Assembly: GCA_902802305.1 (NCBI GenBank)
Contig: CADCLG010000010.1
Coordinates: forward strand, 28,635-92,634
DNA: 64,000 nucleotides
Direction: 5' to 3'
DNA from: an uncultured Spirochaetaceae bacterium
Lineage (GTDB): Bacteria > Spirochaetota > Spirochaetia > Treponematales > Treponemataceae
Below are positions 34,982 to 43,415 of the stretch, piece after piece. A program made the translations under genes and the position numbers. The notes beneath the pieces were generated by a model that saw nothing but the letters and a program-made list of their open reading frames with translations, searched no databases and was not told where the DNA came from. The first letter of the stretch is position 1, and each line of letters begins with the position of its first letter.

Positions 34982-36217
34982 ATGAATACTTTACCAAATA
35001 CTGACATTCTTTTGCAGATTTTGCTTTCAATGGGGTTAATTGTAATCGTAGCAAAATACTTTGGTATCCTTGCAAGAAAAATCGGAATCCCGGAAGTTGC
35101 CGGAATGATTGTTGCAGGTTTGATTTTACGCTTTCTTCCCTGGTTTAGAAACTTCGGCGGACAAGATCCAAACCTTATTTATAACGAAACCAACCAGTTT
35201 ATTTCCTACATGTCAGAAATTGGCGTAATCCTTATAATGTTCTCAGCAGGTTTAAGCACAAACTTAAAATCCCTTATAAAATCAGGGGTAAAATCCACAA
35301 TTATAGCAGCATTCGGAGTTATCACCCCATTAATCATGGGAACAATAATGGCCTGCTGCTTCTGGGGCTTCAACAAGTTTGGCAGTCCTGAGTTTTTCAA
35401 ATGTGTATTTATCGGAACAATCCTTACCGCAACGTCAGTGAGTATTACTGTAGCCGTATTAAAAGAGTTTGGCAAAATCAAAACAGATGTAGGTCAGGCA
35501 ATCATAAGCGCAGCAATCATAGATGACGTATTTGGAATTATAGTTCTTACAATCGTTTTGGGTGTAAGCTCAGGTAGCGGCGGATACTTTATGGTAATCC
35601 TAAAAACCCTTTTGTTCTTTCTTTGCGCCTTTGTTGCAGGTTTTGTGATTTACAAATTATTCCAATGGTATGACAATCGCCATCCACGCTCTCACCGAAT
35701 CCCAATCTATGCTTTGGGAGTTGCATTAATTTTTGCCTTCTGTGCCGAAAAGTTCTTTGGAATTGCTGATATCACTGGTGCATACATCGCGGGAATCGTT
35801 CTCTGCAACCTGCACGACGCTTCTTACATGGAATCAAAAATCGACATCAATTCCTACATGTTTTTCAGCCCAATTTTCTTTGCAAGCATAGGATTAAAGA
35901 CCGATTTATCCGGCATGACTCTGGAAATCTTATTCTTTGCCATCGCTTTTGTAATTGTCGGCTGTATTTCAAAAATCATCGGCTGTGGCGGAATATCTAA
36001 AGCTTTAGGTTTTTCATGGAAAGAAAGCTATCAGATTGGCTTAGGAATGATGGTTCGCGGTGAAGTAGCTTTGATTGTTGCAACAAAGGGACTTTCAAGC
36101 GGATTAATTGATTCTCAGTATTTTACGGCTGTAATCCTGCTGATAATAACCTCGTCAATGCTTGTACCAATTTTACTGAAAAAGGCTTTTGCAGAAAAAA
36201 TAAATTCACAAAAATAA
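34982..36217 (+). CDS. Cation:proton antiporter, CPA2 family
   Basis: 411 aa, about twelve membrane helices and no cytoplasmic regulatory domain. Landmarks: PEVAGMIVAGLI in the second helix, GIADITGAYIAGIVL, and the broken-helix region ISAAIIDDVFGIIVL with the adjacent Asp pair expected in CPA2 antiporters. Exchanges Na+ or K+ for protons; which ion cannot be told. RBS GGAG before the ATG. Confidence 0.85.
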   Translation: MNTLPNTDILLQILLSMGLIVIVAKYFGILARKIGIPEVAGMIVAGLILRFLPWFRNFGGQDPNLIYNETNQFISYMSEIGVILIMFSAGLSTNLKSLIKSGVKSTIIAAFGVITPLIMGTIMACCFWGFNKFGSPEFFKCVFIGTILTATSVSITVAVLKEFGKIKTDVGQAIISAAIIDDVFGIIVLTIVLGVSSGSGGYFMVILKTLLFFLCAFVAGFVIYKLFQWYDNRHPRSHRIPIYALGVALIFAFCAEKFFGIADITGAYIAGIVLCNLHDASYMESKIDINSYMFFSPIFFASIGLKTDLSGMTLEILFFAIAFVIVGCISKIIGCGGISKALGFSWKESYQIGLGMMVRGEVALIVATKGLSSGLIDSQYFTAVILLIITSSMLVPILLKKAFAEKINSQK

Positions 36218-36218
36218 A

Positions 36219-36247
36219 TTGACAATTCAGCAAGTCGTTTTTAAACT
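36219..36247 (+). promoter_or_regulatory. Promoter of the FliG-like / diguanylate cyclase operon
   Basis: TTGACA (36219-36224), 17 nt, TAAACT (36242-36247). A second TATAAT occurs about 15 nt later (36258-36263). Confidence 0.5.
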
Positions 36248-36288
36248 ATAAGTTGCGATATAATGTAATTCATAAAAGGAGCATTATT

Positions 36289-36690
36289 TTGGAACGGTTT
36301 ATAAAAACGACTGCCGCTGAGCTGAGCGGTTCTCAAAAAGCAGCAATTCTTCTGGCAGAAATAGGTCCGCTATTAAATAATAATTATAACGAGTTATATA
36401 AGCATCTCAAACTTTCAACTTTAGAAATAGAAAAACTCCGTATTGCAATGGAGAATCTCACTCCCTACCTTAAAACCGAACCCAAAAATATTGATGAAAT
36501 ATATCGCGAACAGGCTGTTCTTGCAGAAGCAATTAACTTTGGAAGACAGCGGGGGATTTTTCATCCTATTCCAAAAGAGCAGCTTAAAAACACACATGTA
36601 AAAACAACACAAGCAGGCACTATTGCATCAATGGTAAATGAAAATCCAGAAGGCGTTGCCAAACTTGTCAGTCAATGGCTGGATGAATAG
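36289..36690 (+). CDS. Short FliG-N-like protein with FliF-like C-terminal peptide
   Basis: 133 aa starting at TTG (36289), fixed by AAGGAG seven bases upstream. Residues about 11-50 read like the FliG N-terminal domain (LSGSQKAAILLAEIGPLL, then a helix with EIEKLRIAMENL). The last 22 residues (ENPEGVAKLVSQWLDE) look like the FliF C-terminal peptide that binds FliG-N. The middle and C-terminal FliG domains (torque and charge helices) are absent. It could bind FliF or FliG and modulate flagellar motor assembly, or be part of the c-di-GMP circuit with the next gene, 12 nt downstream. Function is inference. Confidence 0.6.
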   Translation: MERFIKTTAAELSGSQKAAILLAEIGPLLNNNYNELYKHLKLSTLEIEKLRIAMENLTPYLKTEPKNIDEIYREQAVLAEAINFGRQRGIFHPIPKEQLKNTHVKTTQAGTIASMVNENPEGVAKLVSQWLDE

Positions 36691-36701
36691 GAAAGACAAT
36701 A

Positions 36702-38606
36702 ATGAAAAAGAAAATTGCCGTTTTAACGTCGGGCTGGTCAGCTGATTACCTTATATCAATACTCCAGGGAATGAAAAAGGGCTGCGAATCAAAAAATGCA
36801 GATTTATACGTTTTCACCAGTTACAAATCCTTTGAGACAAGCGGTAAAGCAAATACAACTGGTTTCGCAATTTTTGATTTACTCAATCCAAAAGATTATG
36901 ACGGCATTGTTCTCATGTCAAATCTCTTTAATGATCAGGAACGTGCCGATTTAGAATATAAAAAAATAATAGAATCAGGTGTGCCTGCAATCTCAATAAA
37001 TCAACATCTTGATAATTTGCACTATGTCGGAAGCGATAATTTTGAAGTTTTCAAGGAATTGGTTTCTCATCTGATTGAAGAACATGATATAAATGATTTT
37101 GCCTTTATAGGCGGTCCTACAGGAAATGAAGGCGCAGATTCAAACTTAAAAGCATTTAAGGAAGCCTTGCAGGAACATAATATTCCTTTCCCAAGCAAAA
37201 ATGTCTATCTTGACGGAGACTGGTCTTATAATTTTGGCTATGAAGCTGCTCAGAAGATTTTTTCAAACAATAAAAAACCACCAAAGGCTATAGTTTGTGT
37301 CAATGACTGGGCTGCCATGGCTGCAATTAAGGTCGCCTTTGAACATAATTTTAATGTTCCTAATGATATAAAAATTATAGGATTTGATGAAATCCCTTAC
37401 ACAACAAAAGTAATTCCTTCGATTACTTCAGTTAATATTCAATCAGAAAAAATGGGTGAAGAGGCTATAAACGTTCTTTTAGAAAAAAATAAAAATAAAG
37501 TTACAAAAATCATCAGAGCCATACCCCATTACAGACAAAGCTGTGGCTGCCAGAAAGAAATCAGCAAAGAACAGATTCAATTTAGTCAGTCTTACTCACA
37601 AAAAATAGACGGCTCCCAAAGATTCACAAGCCAGTTGCGACACATTGAAGATGTTTTTATTCGCAATGGAACCGTTGACAAACTTGAAGAAGCCCTGCAA
37701 GCCTACTTTGAATTGCGTAATCATTTTGAAGGTCAGGATTTTGCCGTCATGATTAAAGAGGAAGTTATCAAATCTCTGAGTAACAGTGATTACAGCTATG
37801 CGAGCAGCACAAGCTACGGCAAAAAAATGCAGATTCTTATAGACATTGAAAAAGGAAAACCTATTAAACTGGAAGGCAAAAATAAGTTAATTCCTACACA
37901 AAAACTTATTCCAGACTCCATGATAGATAGTAAATCATCAATGTTCCTCTTCATTCCTATTTTTAATCAAAAATATCTGCATGGATACTATGTTTCTAAA
38001 AATGAACTTTCGCTTTTATCAGATAAAATTGCCTATAACTGGAGCCGCAACTTTGGAGCAAGTATTGAAAAGTTCCGTCAGACCGTAAACTACAGATTGA
38101 TGAGCGAACGATTGAAAATACTATCAACAACAGATGCACTAACCGGTATTCTTAACAGAACCGGTTTCGATACAATAGCAAGAGATTTATTCAACAAAAA
38201 TAATGCAGGCAATAAAAAAACATTCATAATGTTCATTGATATAAACAATATGAAATATATCAACGACAAGCACGGTCATCTTCATGGAGATTTGGCAATA
38301 AAAACTGTAGCAGAATCCATAAAAAGCGTAATTCCCAAAAACTTCCTGGCAATACGCTATGGAGGAGATGAGTTTGTTGTGATTGGACCAAAAGCTACAA
38401 ACAATAAGAATGATTATATGACCAAAATTAAGGAAGATTTAAAGCTTCGTACAAAAATAATGTCCCTGCCTTATGAACTTTCGGCAAGTATGGGAGCCAA
38501 GACCTTCCTTCCGAATGAAAAATCTGAGCTTTTACAGGCCATTGAAGAAGTTGACGAAATAATGTACAAAAATAAAACACAATTTCATAAGGAAAACAAA
38601 TTATAA
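36702..38606 (+). CDS. Cytoplasmic diguanylate cyclase with LacI-type sugar-binding sensor
   Basis: 634 aa without signal peptide or membrane helix. Residues 1-280 are a periplasmic-binding-protein-like domain of LacI/GalR type (IAVLTSGWSADYL, FAFIGGPTGNEGADSN, IIGFDEIPYTTKVIPSITSV) without a DNA-binding helix-turn-helix, ending at a typical SCGC turn. A helical middle part follows. The C-terminal GGDEF domain has an intact RYGGDEFVV (about 551-559) after STTDALTGILNRTGF, so cyclic-di-GMP synthesis is expected. A sugar or small ligand likely controls it. The upstream neighbour is FliG-like, suggesting a motility or surface link. Its SD lies in the end of the previous gene. Confidence 0.87.
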   Translation: MKKKIAVLTSGWSADYLISILQGMKKGCESKNADLYVFTSYKSFETSGKANTTGFAIFDLLNPKDYDGIVLMSNLFNDQERADLEYKKIIESGVPAISINQHLDNLHYVGSDNFEVFKELVSHLIEEHDINDFAFIGGPTGNEGADSNLKAFKEALQEHNIPFPSKNVYLDGDWSYNFGYEAAQKIFSNNKKPPKAIVCVNDWAAMAAIKVAFEHNFNVPNDIKIIGFDEIPYTTKVIPSITSVNIQSEKMGEEAINVLLEKNKNKVTKIIRAIPHYRQSCGCQKEISKEQIQFSQSYSQKIDGSQRFTSQLRHIEDVFIRNGTVDKLEEALQAYFELRNHFEGQDFAVMIKEEVIKSLSNSDYSYASSTSYGKKMQILIDIEKGKPIKLEGKNKLIPTQKLIPDSMIDSKSSMFLFIPIFNQKYLHGYYVSKNELSLLSDKIAYNWSRNFGASIEKFRQTVNYRLMSERLKILSTTDALTGILNRTGFDTIARDLFNKNNAGNKKTFIMFIDINNMKYINDKHGHLHGDLAIKTVAESIKSVIPKNFLAIRYGGDEFVVIGPKATNNKNDYMTKIKEDLKLRTKIMSLPYELSASMGAKTFLPNEKSELLQAIEEVDEIMYKNKTQFHKENKL

Positions 38607-38661
38607 AAAATAAAATACAGGCAAATAAATCAAAATCATTTTAAACAGGAATTATAATATT

Positions 38662-40395
38662 ATGAAACTTTCAAAAAAATATTCTACTCTGCTTGCAGCA
38701 AGTGCTTTTATGTTTCTTCTGCCCCTACAAAAGCTATCTGCTCAGGAAGCTTTAAAATCTTATGAAGAAGAATATTATGATTTTCTTTCATTACAGGGAA
38801 AATCAGAACGAAACTATTTGAATTACCGTACCCTTTCAGATTCTGTTTGGGAAATTGATGAAGATAATCCCTGGCAGAATAACCAGATGCGCTCACTGTT
38901 TACCTTATTCGAATTAAAAAATCCAAAAAGCAATTATTTTCTGGACGGAATATACCTTGGACTTACCACAGAAATCTACGGACCAGAATGGTTCAATAGT
39001 TATAATACAGAATATCCCTTTGGTGTAAATGACGGTGCTTTCTGGCAAGGCAGGGGCTACAACACAAGTATGACTGCCGGTGCAAGAGTAGAAGGCTTTG
39101 GTTTTGAACTTACAATTAAGCCTCAAGTTTCCTTCAGTCAGAATCTTGAATATGAAATTATGGCTTCAACACGAGGTAACGGTTTTGGTTCCTATTATGC
39201 AAACTGTGATGCCCCACAGCGTTTTGGAGACTCAAGCTTCTGGACTTATGATTGGGGTGATTCCGAAATCCGCTGGTCCTGGAGAGCCTTTACAATCGGT
39301 TTTGGAACTCAATCTGTCTGGCTTGGACCAAATTATCTTTATCCGCTTATGCTTTCCAACAATGCGGCAACCTTCCCAAAACTGGACATTGGAATCAGAA
39401 AAACTCCAGTCACAATTCCATGGATAAATTATTACCTTGGTGATTTTGAGTTACGCTTTATGCTTGGCCGTCTCACAGAATCTGATTATTTTGACACTGA
39501 TGATTCAAACAATCACAATCAGTATGTTTTGTGGACAGCTTCTTACGCGCCATCTTTTATTCCAGGTCTTACTCTTGGGGTTAATAAAGTCTGTATAAGC
39601 AATGCTGATGACGATAAATGGTTATCTTACTTAAATCCATTTTACGCTAAAAACAGACTCAAGAAAAATCATGGAAACTACGGTGAAGATCAAAAAATCT
39701 CCTTTACCGCAGACTGGCTTCTTGAAAAGGTTGGCATGGAGTTTTATACCGAAATCGGCGTTGATGATTATCTTGACGGTGGCCTGGATTTTTATGAATA
39801 TGCACGTTATCCCTTCCACACAATGTCATATACTGTAGGATTACAGCAGTGTATTACAATTTCCAAATCTAAAAATCTGTACGGAAAAATCAATTTTGAA
39901 TGGAACAACACAGAGCCAAGTCAGGACTATCAGATGTGGGGAACTTATAATTTTGCAACACATAGCCAGATTATACAGGGCTACACAAACCGCGGTCAGT
40001 TTTTAGGTTCAGGAATCGGTTATGGTGGAAACAGTCAGCAGCTTTCATTTACCTTGTACAGCCCGCATGGTTATGACAGATTTTTTATTGGAAGAAATAA
40101 TCCGGATAATGCCTATATTTTTGGAAAATGCACTACACTCGATACAGCAACTGTCGCAGGAAAATATTTTACCGCCTTTAAAGCAAACTTCTATGTAGGT
40201 GCAGAAACAATGTGGTTTGTCTGGAAAGGCTTTACCCTTGATGCTGCCTTTGCCTATAACCTTGTTATTAACCCAACCTATTCCCCTGGCTATTCTTACC
40301 CCGGATATTTTGGAAAAACTCTTGTAGACTGTTACAGGGAAAAATCCTATTTGAACAATTTTAACTTCAGGCTGGGATTAAAATACACATTCTAA
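38662..40395 (+). CDS. Outer-membrane beta-barrel, capsule-assembly Wzi family
   Basis: 577 aa with a signal peptide (about 27 residues, ending LSAQ). Alternating aromatic/hydrophobic strands and a terminal RLGLKYTF suggest a beta-barrel. The Wzi-type blocks WLGPNYLYPLMLSNNAATFP and LNYRTLSDSVWEIDEDNPWQ support the capsule-assembly Wzi family, common in treponemes. Wzi helps attach capsular polysaccharide to the surface; here the role is inferred. It follows the diguanylate cyclase by 55 nt and may be under its control. Confidence 0.7.
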   Translation: MKLSKKYSTLLAASAFMFLLPLQKLSAQEALKSYEEEYYDFLSLQGKSERNYLNYRTLSDSVWEIDEDNPWQNNQMRSLFTLFELKNPKSNYFLDGIYLGLTTEIYGPEWFNSYNTEYPFGVNDGAFWQGRGYNTSMTAGARVEGFGFELTIKPQVSFSQNLEYEIMASTRGNGFGSYYANCDAPQRFGDSSFWTYDWGDSEIRWSWRAFTIGFGTQSVWLGPNYLYPLMLSNNAATFPKLDIGIRKTPVTIPWINYYLGDFELRFMLGRLTESDYFDTDDSNNHNQYVLWTASYAPSFIPGLTLGVNKVCISNADDDKWLSYLNPFYAKNRLKKNHGNYGEDQKISFTADWLLEKVGMEFYTEIGVDDYLDGGLDFYEYARYPFHTMSYTVGLQQCITISKSKNLYGKINFEWNNTEPSQDYQMWGTYNFATHSQIIQGYTNRGQFLGSGIGYGGNSQQLSFTLYSPHGYDRFFIGRNNPDNAYIFGKCTTLDTATVAGKYFTAFKANFYVGAETMWFVWKGFTLDAAFAYNLVINPTYSPGYSYPGYFGKTLVDCYREKSYLNNFNFRLGLKYTF

Positions 40396-40411
40396 TGCAC
40401 ATAAAAAAGAA

Positions 40412-40430
40412 GCCGGAGTTTTTCTCCGGC
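40412..40430 (-). terminator. Terminator of the small minus-strand transcript
   Basis: GCCGGAG (40430-40424 on the minus strand) pairs with CTCCGGC (40418-40412), loop five A, followed on the minus strand by TTCTTTTTT. The plus strand has no T run after it, so the minus direction is the better terminator; it may also help end the Wzi-like gene. Confidence 0.7.
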
Positions 40431-40504
40431 CTGTACTGTGCACAAAATCAATCAAGTGATTTGCACTATAAATAATTCAGCATTAAGCAGCTGATGCTAT
40501 GTTT

Positions 40505-40570
40505 TTAACGTTTATTAAATGCCACACATTTAGCCATGTGCTGGCATTCTATTTTTGTCGGAATCTGCAT
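40505..40570 (-). CDS. Putative 21-residue microprotein ORF inside a small transcript
   Basis: ATG at 40570 follows GGGAGG with a 4-nt gap and reads 21 codons before TAA. The peptide has Cys-x5-Cys with QHMAK between (ECQHMAKC) and a basic end. Much of the ORF also folds as a hairpin (AATGCC...GGCATT arms), so the transcript may act as RNA rather than, or as well as, coding. The unit has its own TATAAT promoter (40649-40644) and terminator (40430-40412), giving an RNA of about 225 nt. No homologue is recalled. The same RNA is listed as an ncRNA candidate. Confidence 0.4.
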   Translation of the reverse strand: MQIPTKIECQHMAKCVAFNKR

Positions 40571-40643
40571 ATTGCCTCCCTTACAAGCAGCCGGTTATCG
40601 TCCCCATCTCGATTTCCTAACCACAACTTAATACTAGCATAGA

Positions 40644-40649
40644 ATTATA
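40644..40649 (-). promoter_or_regulatory. -10 box of the small minus-strand transcript
   Basis: Perfect TATAAT on the minus strand; the -35 region is weak (TTTTAA at 40672-40667). Confidence 0.45.
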
Positions 40650-40714
40650 ATAATGCAAGCAAAAAATTAAAAAAATTACAAAAAAATCAACAAAAGAACA
40701 CAAAATAATCACTC

Positions 40715-40743
40715 TTGCAAGAACATTTTTTTTCTGATAATTT
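40715..40743 (+). promoter_or_regulatory. Promoter of the queuosine-precursor transporter
   Basis: TTGCAA (40715-40720), 17 nt, TAATTT (40738-40743). Predicted start about 40750, just before the riboswitch. Confidence 0.6.
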
Positions 40744-40760
40744 ATGTGCATTCATTTATA

Positions 40761-40800
40761 GACAGTTCGAAGTCCTTCCTGTCGTTAAACAAAACCAGGT
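40761..40800 (+). promoter_or_regulatory. PreQ1-I-type riboswitch
   Basis: Stem GACAG/CTGTC (40761-40765 with 40779-40783) closes a 13-nt loop containing TCCTTC, followed by the A-rich tail GTTAAACAAAACCAGG. This is close to the known preQ1-I aptamer (tail UUAACAAAACAAGG). Loop CCT can pair with tail AGG as the pseudoknot. The next gene is a predicted queuosine-precursor transporter, which fits the ligand. Confidence 0.75.
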
Positions 40801-40824
40801 CAACCCTCATTGTATTTACGATTG

Positions 40825-40847
40825 GAATCTCCCTGTCATGGAGGTTC
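40825..40847 (+). promoter_or_regulatory. SD-sequestering hairpin of the riboswitch expression platform
   Basis: GAATCTCC (40825-40832) pairs with GGAGGTTC (40840-40847; one T-G pair) over a 7-nt loop. The 3' arm holds the GGAGG ribosome-binding site 8 nt before the ATG, so preQ1 may control translation. Confidence 0.65.
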
Positions 40848-40852
40848 AAAAA

Positions 40853-41551
40853 ATGAATGAATTATTTTTAATTATTACTCTTTTGGTATCGTTTGGTGCA
40901 ACGATTCTCTTCCTCAAATTGTTTGGAAAAGGCGGTCTCTTTGCCTGGATTGGAATTGCAACAGTTTTTGCTAACATCGAAGTAACAATTGTTGTGCACG
41001 CATTCGGTATGGACCAGACCCTTGGAAACACATTGTTTGCCGCAACCTTTCTTGCCACTGATATTCTCAGCGAACTTTACGGAAAAAAAGAAGCAAACAA
41101 AGGTGTTCTTGCAGGAGTTCTTACAAGCCTCTGTTTTATCCTTTTAAGCTTTATGTGGGTTCACTACATTCCGGCAGAAAGCGACTGGTCCAGCGAGTTT
41201 GTACACGGTCTTTTCTCAAACACACCGCGTATGCTTTTCTCAAGCCTGATTGCTTATATCATTTCTGAGTTCGTTGATGTTTCTTTGTATCACGCCTGGT
41301 GGAATCTTACAGAAAAAAAGACTGGCAGTCACACAAAAATGCTCTGGTTTAGAAATAACTTTTCTACACTAATTTCTCAGTTTGTAAACATTGTTATTTT
41401 CAACTTTGGAGCCTTTTGGGGAATCTACCAGTTCAAAGAGCTTGTATCCATCACAGCTGCCTGCTATGTAATTTATGTAGCAACAAGTCTTCTTGATACA
41501 CCTTTTGTCTATATTGCAAGAAAAATGGCTGTCAAAAAGACTGATGAGTAA
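40853..41551 (+). CDS. Queuosine precursor transporter (QPTR/YhhQ-type, VUT family)
   Basis: 232 aa, about six membrane helices: ANIEVTIVVHAFGMDQTLGN, then FLATDILSELYGKKEANKG, and the ISEFVDVSLYHAWW segment are family landmarks. Imports preQ0, preQ1 or queuine for tRNA modification; a preQ1-I riboswitch directly upstream supports this. The open frame runs on upstream to 40715 through the riboswitch, but the ATG at 40853 with GGAGG is the real start. Convergent with asnB, 8 bp apart. Confidence 0.88.
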   Translation: MNELFLIITLLVSFGATILFLKLFGKGGLFAWIGIATVFANIEVTIVVHAFGMDQTLGNTLFAATFLATDILSELYGKKEANKGVLAGVLTSLCFILLSFMWVHYIPAESDWSSEFVHGLFSNTPRMLFSSLIAYIISEFVDVSLYHAWWNLTEKKTGSHTKMLWFRNNFSTLISQFVNIVIFNFGAFWGIYQFKELVSITAACYVIYVATSLLDTPFVYIARKMAVKKTDE

Positions 41552-41559
41552 ATAGAAGC

Positions 41560-43305
41560 TTAAGCCTTATAAGCTTGTTCATGAACGCCCAAAATAGCAC
41601 GTCCGCTTGGTTCATCCATATTTTTCCAGGCGGCATCCCATTCAAGTGCTTTTTGGGTAGAACAGGCAACTCCCGCTTCCTGTGGAACTACTTTTGCTGC
41701 ACTGTCGCTTGGGAATAAACTGCTGTAGATTTCACGATAGTAATATTCTTCCTTAGTTTTAGGCGGATTGATTGGGAAGCGATTTTCACGTCGGGCAAAC
41801 TCTGCATCACTGATTTTTTCTTCCGTCATCTTTTTCAAAGTATCAATCCAGTTGTAACCTACACCATCAGAGAACTGTTCCTTCTGTCGCCAGCAGATTT
41901 CGGCAGGAAGTAAATCTTCAAAGGCCTTTCTGATTATCCATTTTTCAATTCGCTGACTTCCATCCGGTAAAAGAATATTCATTTTATCTGACGGATTAAG
42001 ATTCATGGCAATATCAATAAACTCCTTATCAAGGAAAGGAACACGACCTTCAACTCCCCAAGCCATCAGGGATTTATTAGCACGCAGACAATCATACAAA
42101 TGAAGCTTTGACATCTTTCGTACAAGTTCTTCATGGAACTCCTGCGCATTTGGTGCCTTGTGGAAATAAAGATATCCACCAAAAAGTTCATCAGAACCTT
42201 CACCAGAAAGAACCATTTTAATTCCCATAGATTTAATTGCACGAGCCAAAAGATACATAGGTGTAGAGGCGCGAACAGTTGTTATATCATAAGTTTCAAT
42301 ATGATAAATTACATCAGGCAAAGCATCCAGGGCCTCCTGAATTGTAAAATGGATTTCGTGATGAACAGTACCAATATAATCAGCCGCTTTTTTTGCTGCA
42401 ATCAAATCAGGAGAACCTTCCAGACCGACAGCAAAAGAATGTAACTGAGGCCACCAGGCAGCTTCTTTAGAGTCTGTTTCTATTCTTTTTTTAGAATACT
42501 TCTGCGTAATAGCCGCAATTATTGAAGAATCTAAACCTCCGCTTAACAGAACACCATAAGGAACATCAGACATCAGCTGTTTTCTAACAGCTTCTTCCAG
42601 GCCGTTACGAACTTTTTCAATTATTACAGGATTTATGATTTCACCCTTTTCGTCCGTTGCTTTAGGCATGGACTTTACATTTTCATAGTTTTCCCAGGAA
42701 CGCTTATACCAGCGAACAGGCTCTTTATCTTTTGAATAATAATAGCAACCATTTGGAAACTCCTGAATACTTACACATTCGCCTTCCAGAGCTTTTAATT
42801 CAGAAGCAACATAATATCTTCCAGATTTATCCCAACCCTGATACAAAGGAATTACACCAATTTCATCACGGGCAATCAAATAAATGTCATTTTTTGAATC
42901 ATAAAGAGCAAAGGCAAAAATACCACTGAGTTTTTCGATAAAATCTTTTCCATAAGCTTTATATAAAGGAATTATTACTTCACAATCTGACTGGGTTTTA
43001 AAATTATATTTTCCTTCAAACTCCTTTCTGATTTCTTTGTGGTTATAGATTTCACCATTTGCAGCAAGGATAATTGTACCATCATCCGAAATCAAAGGCT
43101 GTTTGCCGGAAAAAGGGTCTACAATTGAAAGTCTTTCGTGACTGATAATTGCATTATCGCCTGTGTAGATTCCACTCCAATCCGGACCTCTGTGCCGTAT
43201 TTTTTTTGACATATCTAAAACTGAATTACGGAGCTGCTCTTTTAATCCCTCTGCAATAGGCTGACTTCCGCTATTCAAATCAAAACATCCGACAAATCCA
43301 CACAT
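41560..43305 (-). CDS. asnB: Asparagine synthetase B (glutamine-hydrolysing)
   Basis: 581 aa. Cys2 is the glutaminase nucleophile (MCGFVG). The glutamine-binding RHRGPDWSG and ANGEIYNHKEIR blocks follow. The synthetase domain has the PP-loop LLSGGLDSSIIAA near residue 250 and the SGEGSDELFGGYLYF loop. Makes Asn from Asp, Gln and ATP. RBS TTGGAGG before the ATG. The leader has a 15-bp stem-loop almost identical to that of amt, suggesting joint nitrogen-related control. Confidence 0.93.
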   Translation of the reverse strand: MCGFVGCFDLNSGSQPIAEGLKEQLRNSVLDMSKKIRHRGPDWSGIYTGDNAIISHERLSIVDPFSGKQPLISDDGTIILAANGEIYNHKEIRKEFEGKYNFKTQSDCEVIIPLYKAYGKDFIEKLSGIFAFALYDSKNDIYLIARDEIGVIPLYQGWDKSGRYYVASELKALEGECVSIQEFPNGCYYYSKDKEPVRWYKRSWENYENVKSMPKATDEKGEIINPVIIEKVRNGLEEAVRKQLMSDVPYGVLLSGGLDSSIIAAITQKYSKKRIETDSKEAAWWPQLHSFAVGLEGSPDLIAAKKAADYIGTVHHEIHFTIQEALDALPDVIYHIETYDITTVRASTPMYLLARAIKSMGIKMVLSGEGSDELFGGYLYFHKAPNAQEFHEELVRKMSKLHLYDCLRANKSLMAWGVEGRVPFLDKEFIDIAMNLNPSDKMNILLPDGSQRIEKWIIRKAFEDLLPAEICWRQKEQFSDGVGYNWIDTLKKMTEEKISDAEFARRENRFPINPPKTKEEYYYREIYSSLFPSDSAAKVVPQEAGVACSTQKALEWDAAWKNMDEPSGRAILGVHEQAYKA

Positions 43306-43336
43306 ATATAAACCTCCAATTTAACAAGCGTTAAAA

Positions 43337-43401
43337 CAAAGAGGTCGTAGACACCATCTTGTGCAAGTTAAATACACAAAATATTATCTACGACCTCTTT
43401 G
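43337..43401 (-). promoter_or_regulatory. asnB leader stem-loop shared with amt
   Basis: Minus strand: CAAAGAGGTCGTAGA pairs perfectly (15 bp) with its inverse across a 35-nt loop. The 5' arm begins GGCAAAGAGGTCG exactly as in the amt leader and starts about 8 nt after the predicted transcription start. The loop holds a smaller TTGTG/CACAA stem and GATGGTGTC, also present in the amt leader. Confidence 0.75.
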
Positions 43402-43415
43402 CCGCTTACCTTTTA

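Larger units (their letters stand above)
40400..40637 (-). ncRNA. Candidate small RNA of about 225-240 nt
   Basis: An independent transcription unit on the minus strand: TATAAT at 40649-40644, predicted start near 40637, several strong stem-loops (including AATGCC/GGCATT around 40544-40512 and AGCAT.../...ATGCT near 40500-40480), and an intrinsic terminator with U run. It does not match 6S, SRP, RNase P or tmRNA landmarks that I can recall. It also contains a 21-codon ORF with SD. Lies between the Wzi-like gene and the preQ1 riboswitch. Confidence 0.5.

Noticed and set aside
40400..40640. 6S RNA, SRP RNA, RNase P RNA or tmRNA
   Set aside because: Conserved landmarks of these RNAs were not found; length and structure do not fit.
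40715..40852. N-terminal extension of the queuosine-precursor transporter
   Set aside because: The open frame runs through the riboswitch; the ATG at 40853 has a proper SD and family-like start.
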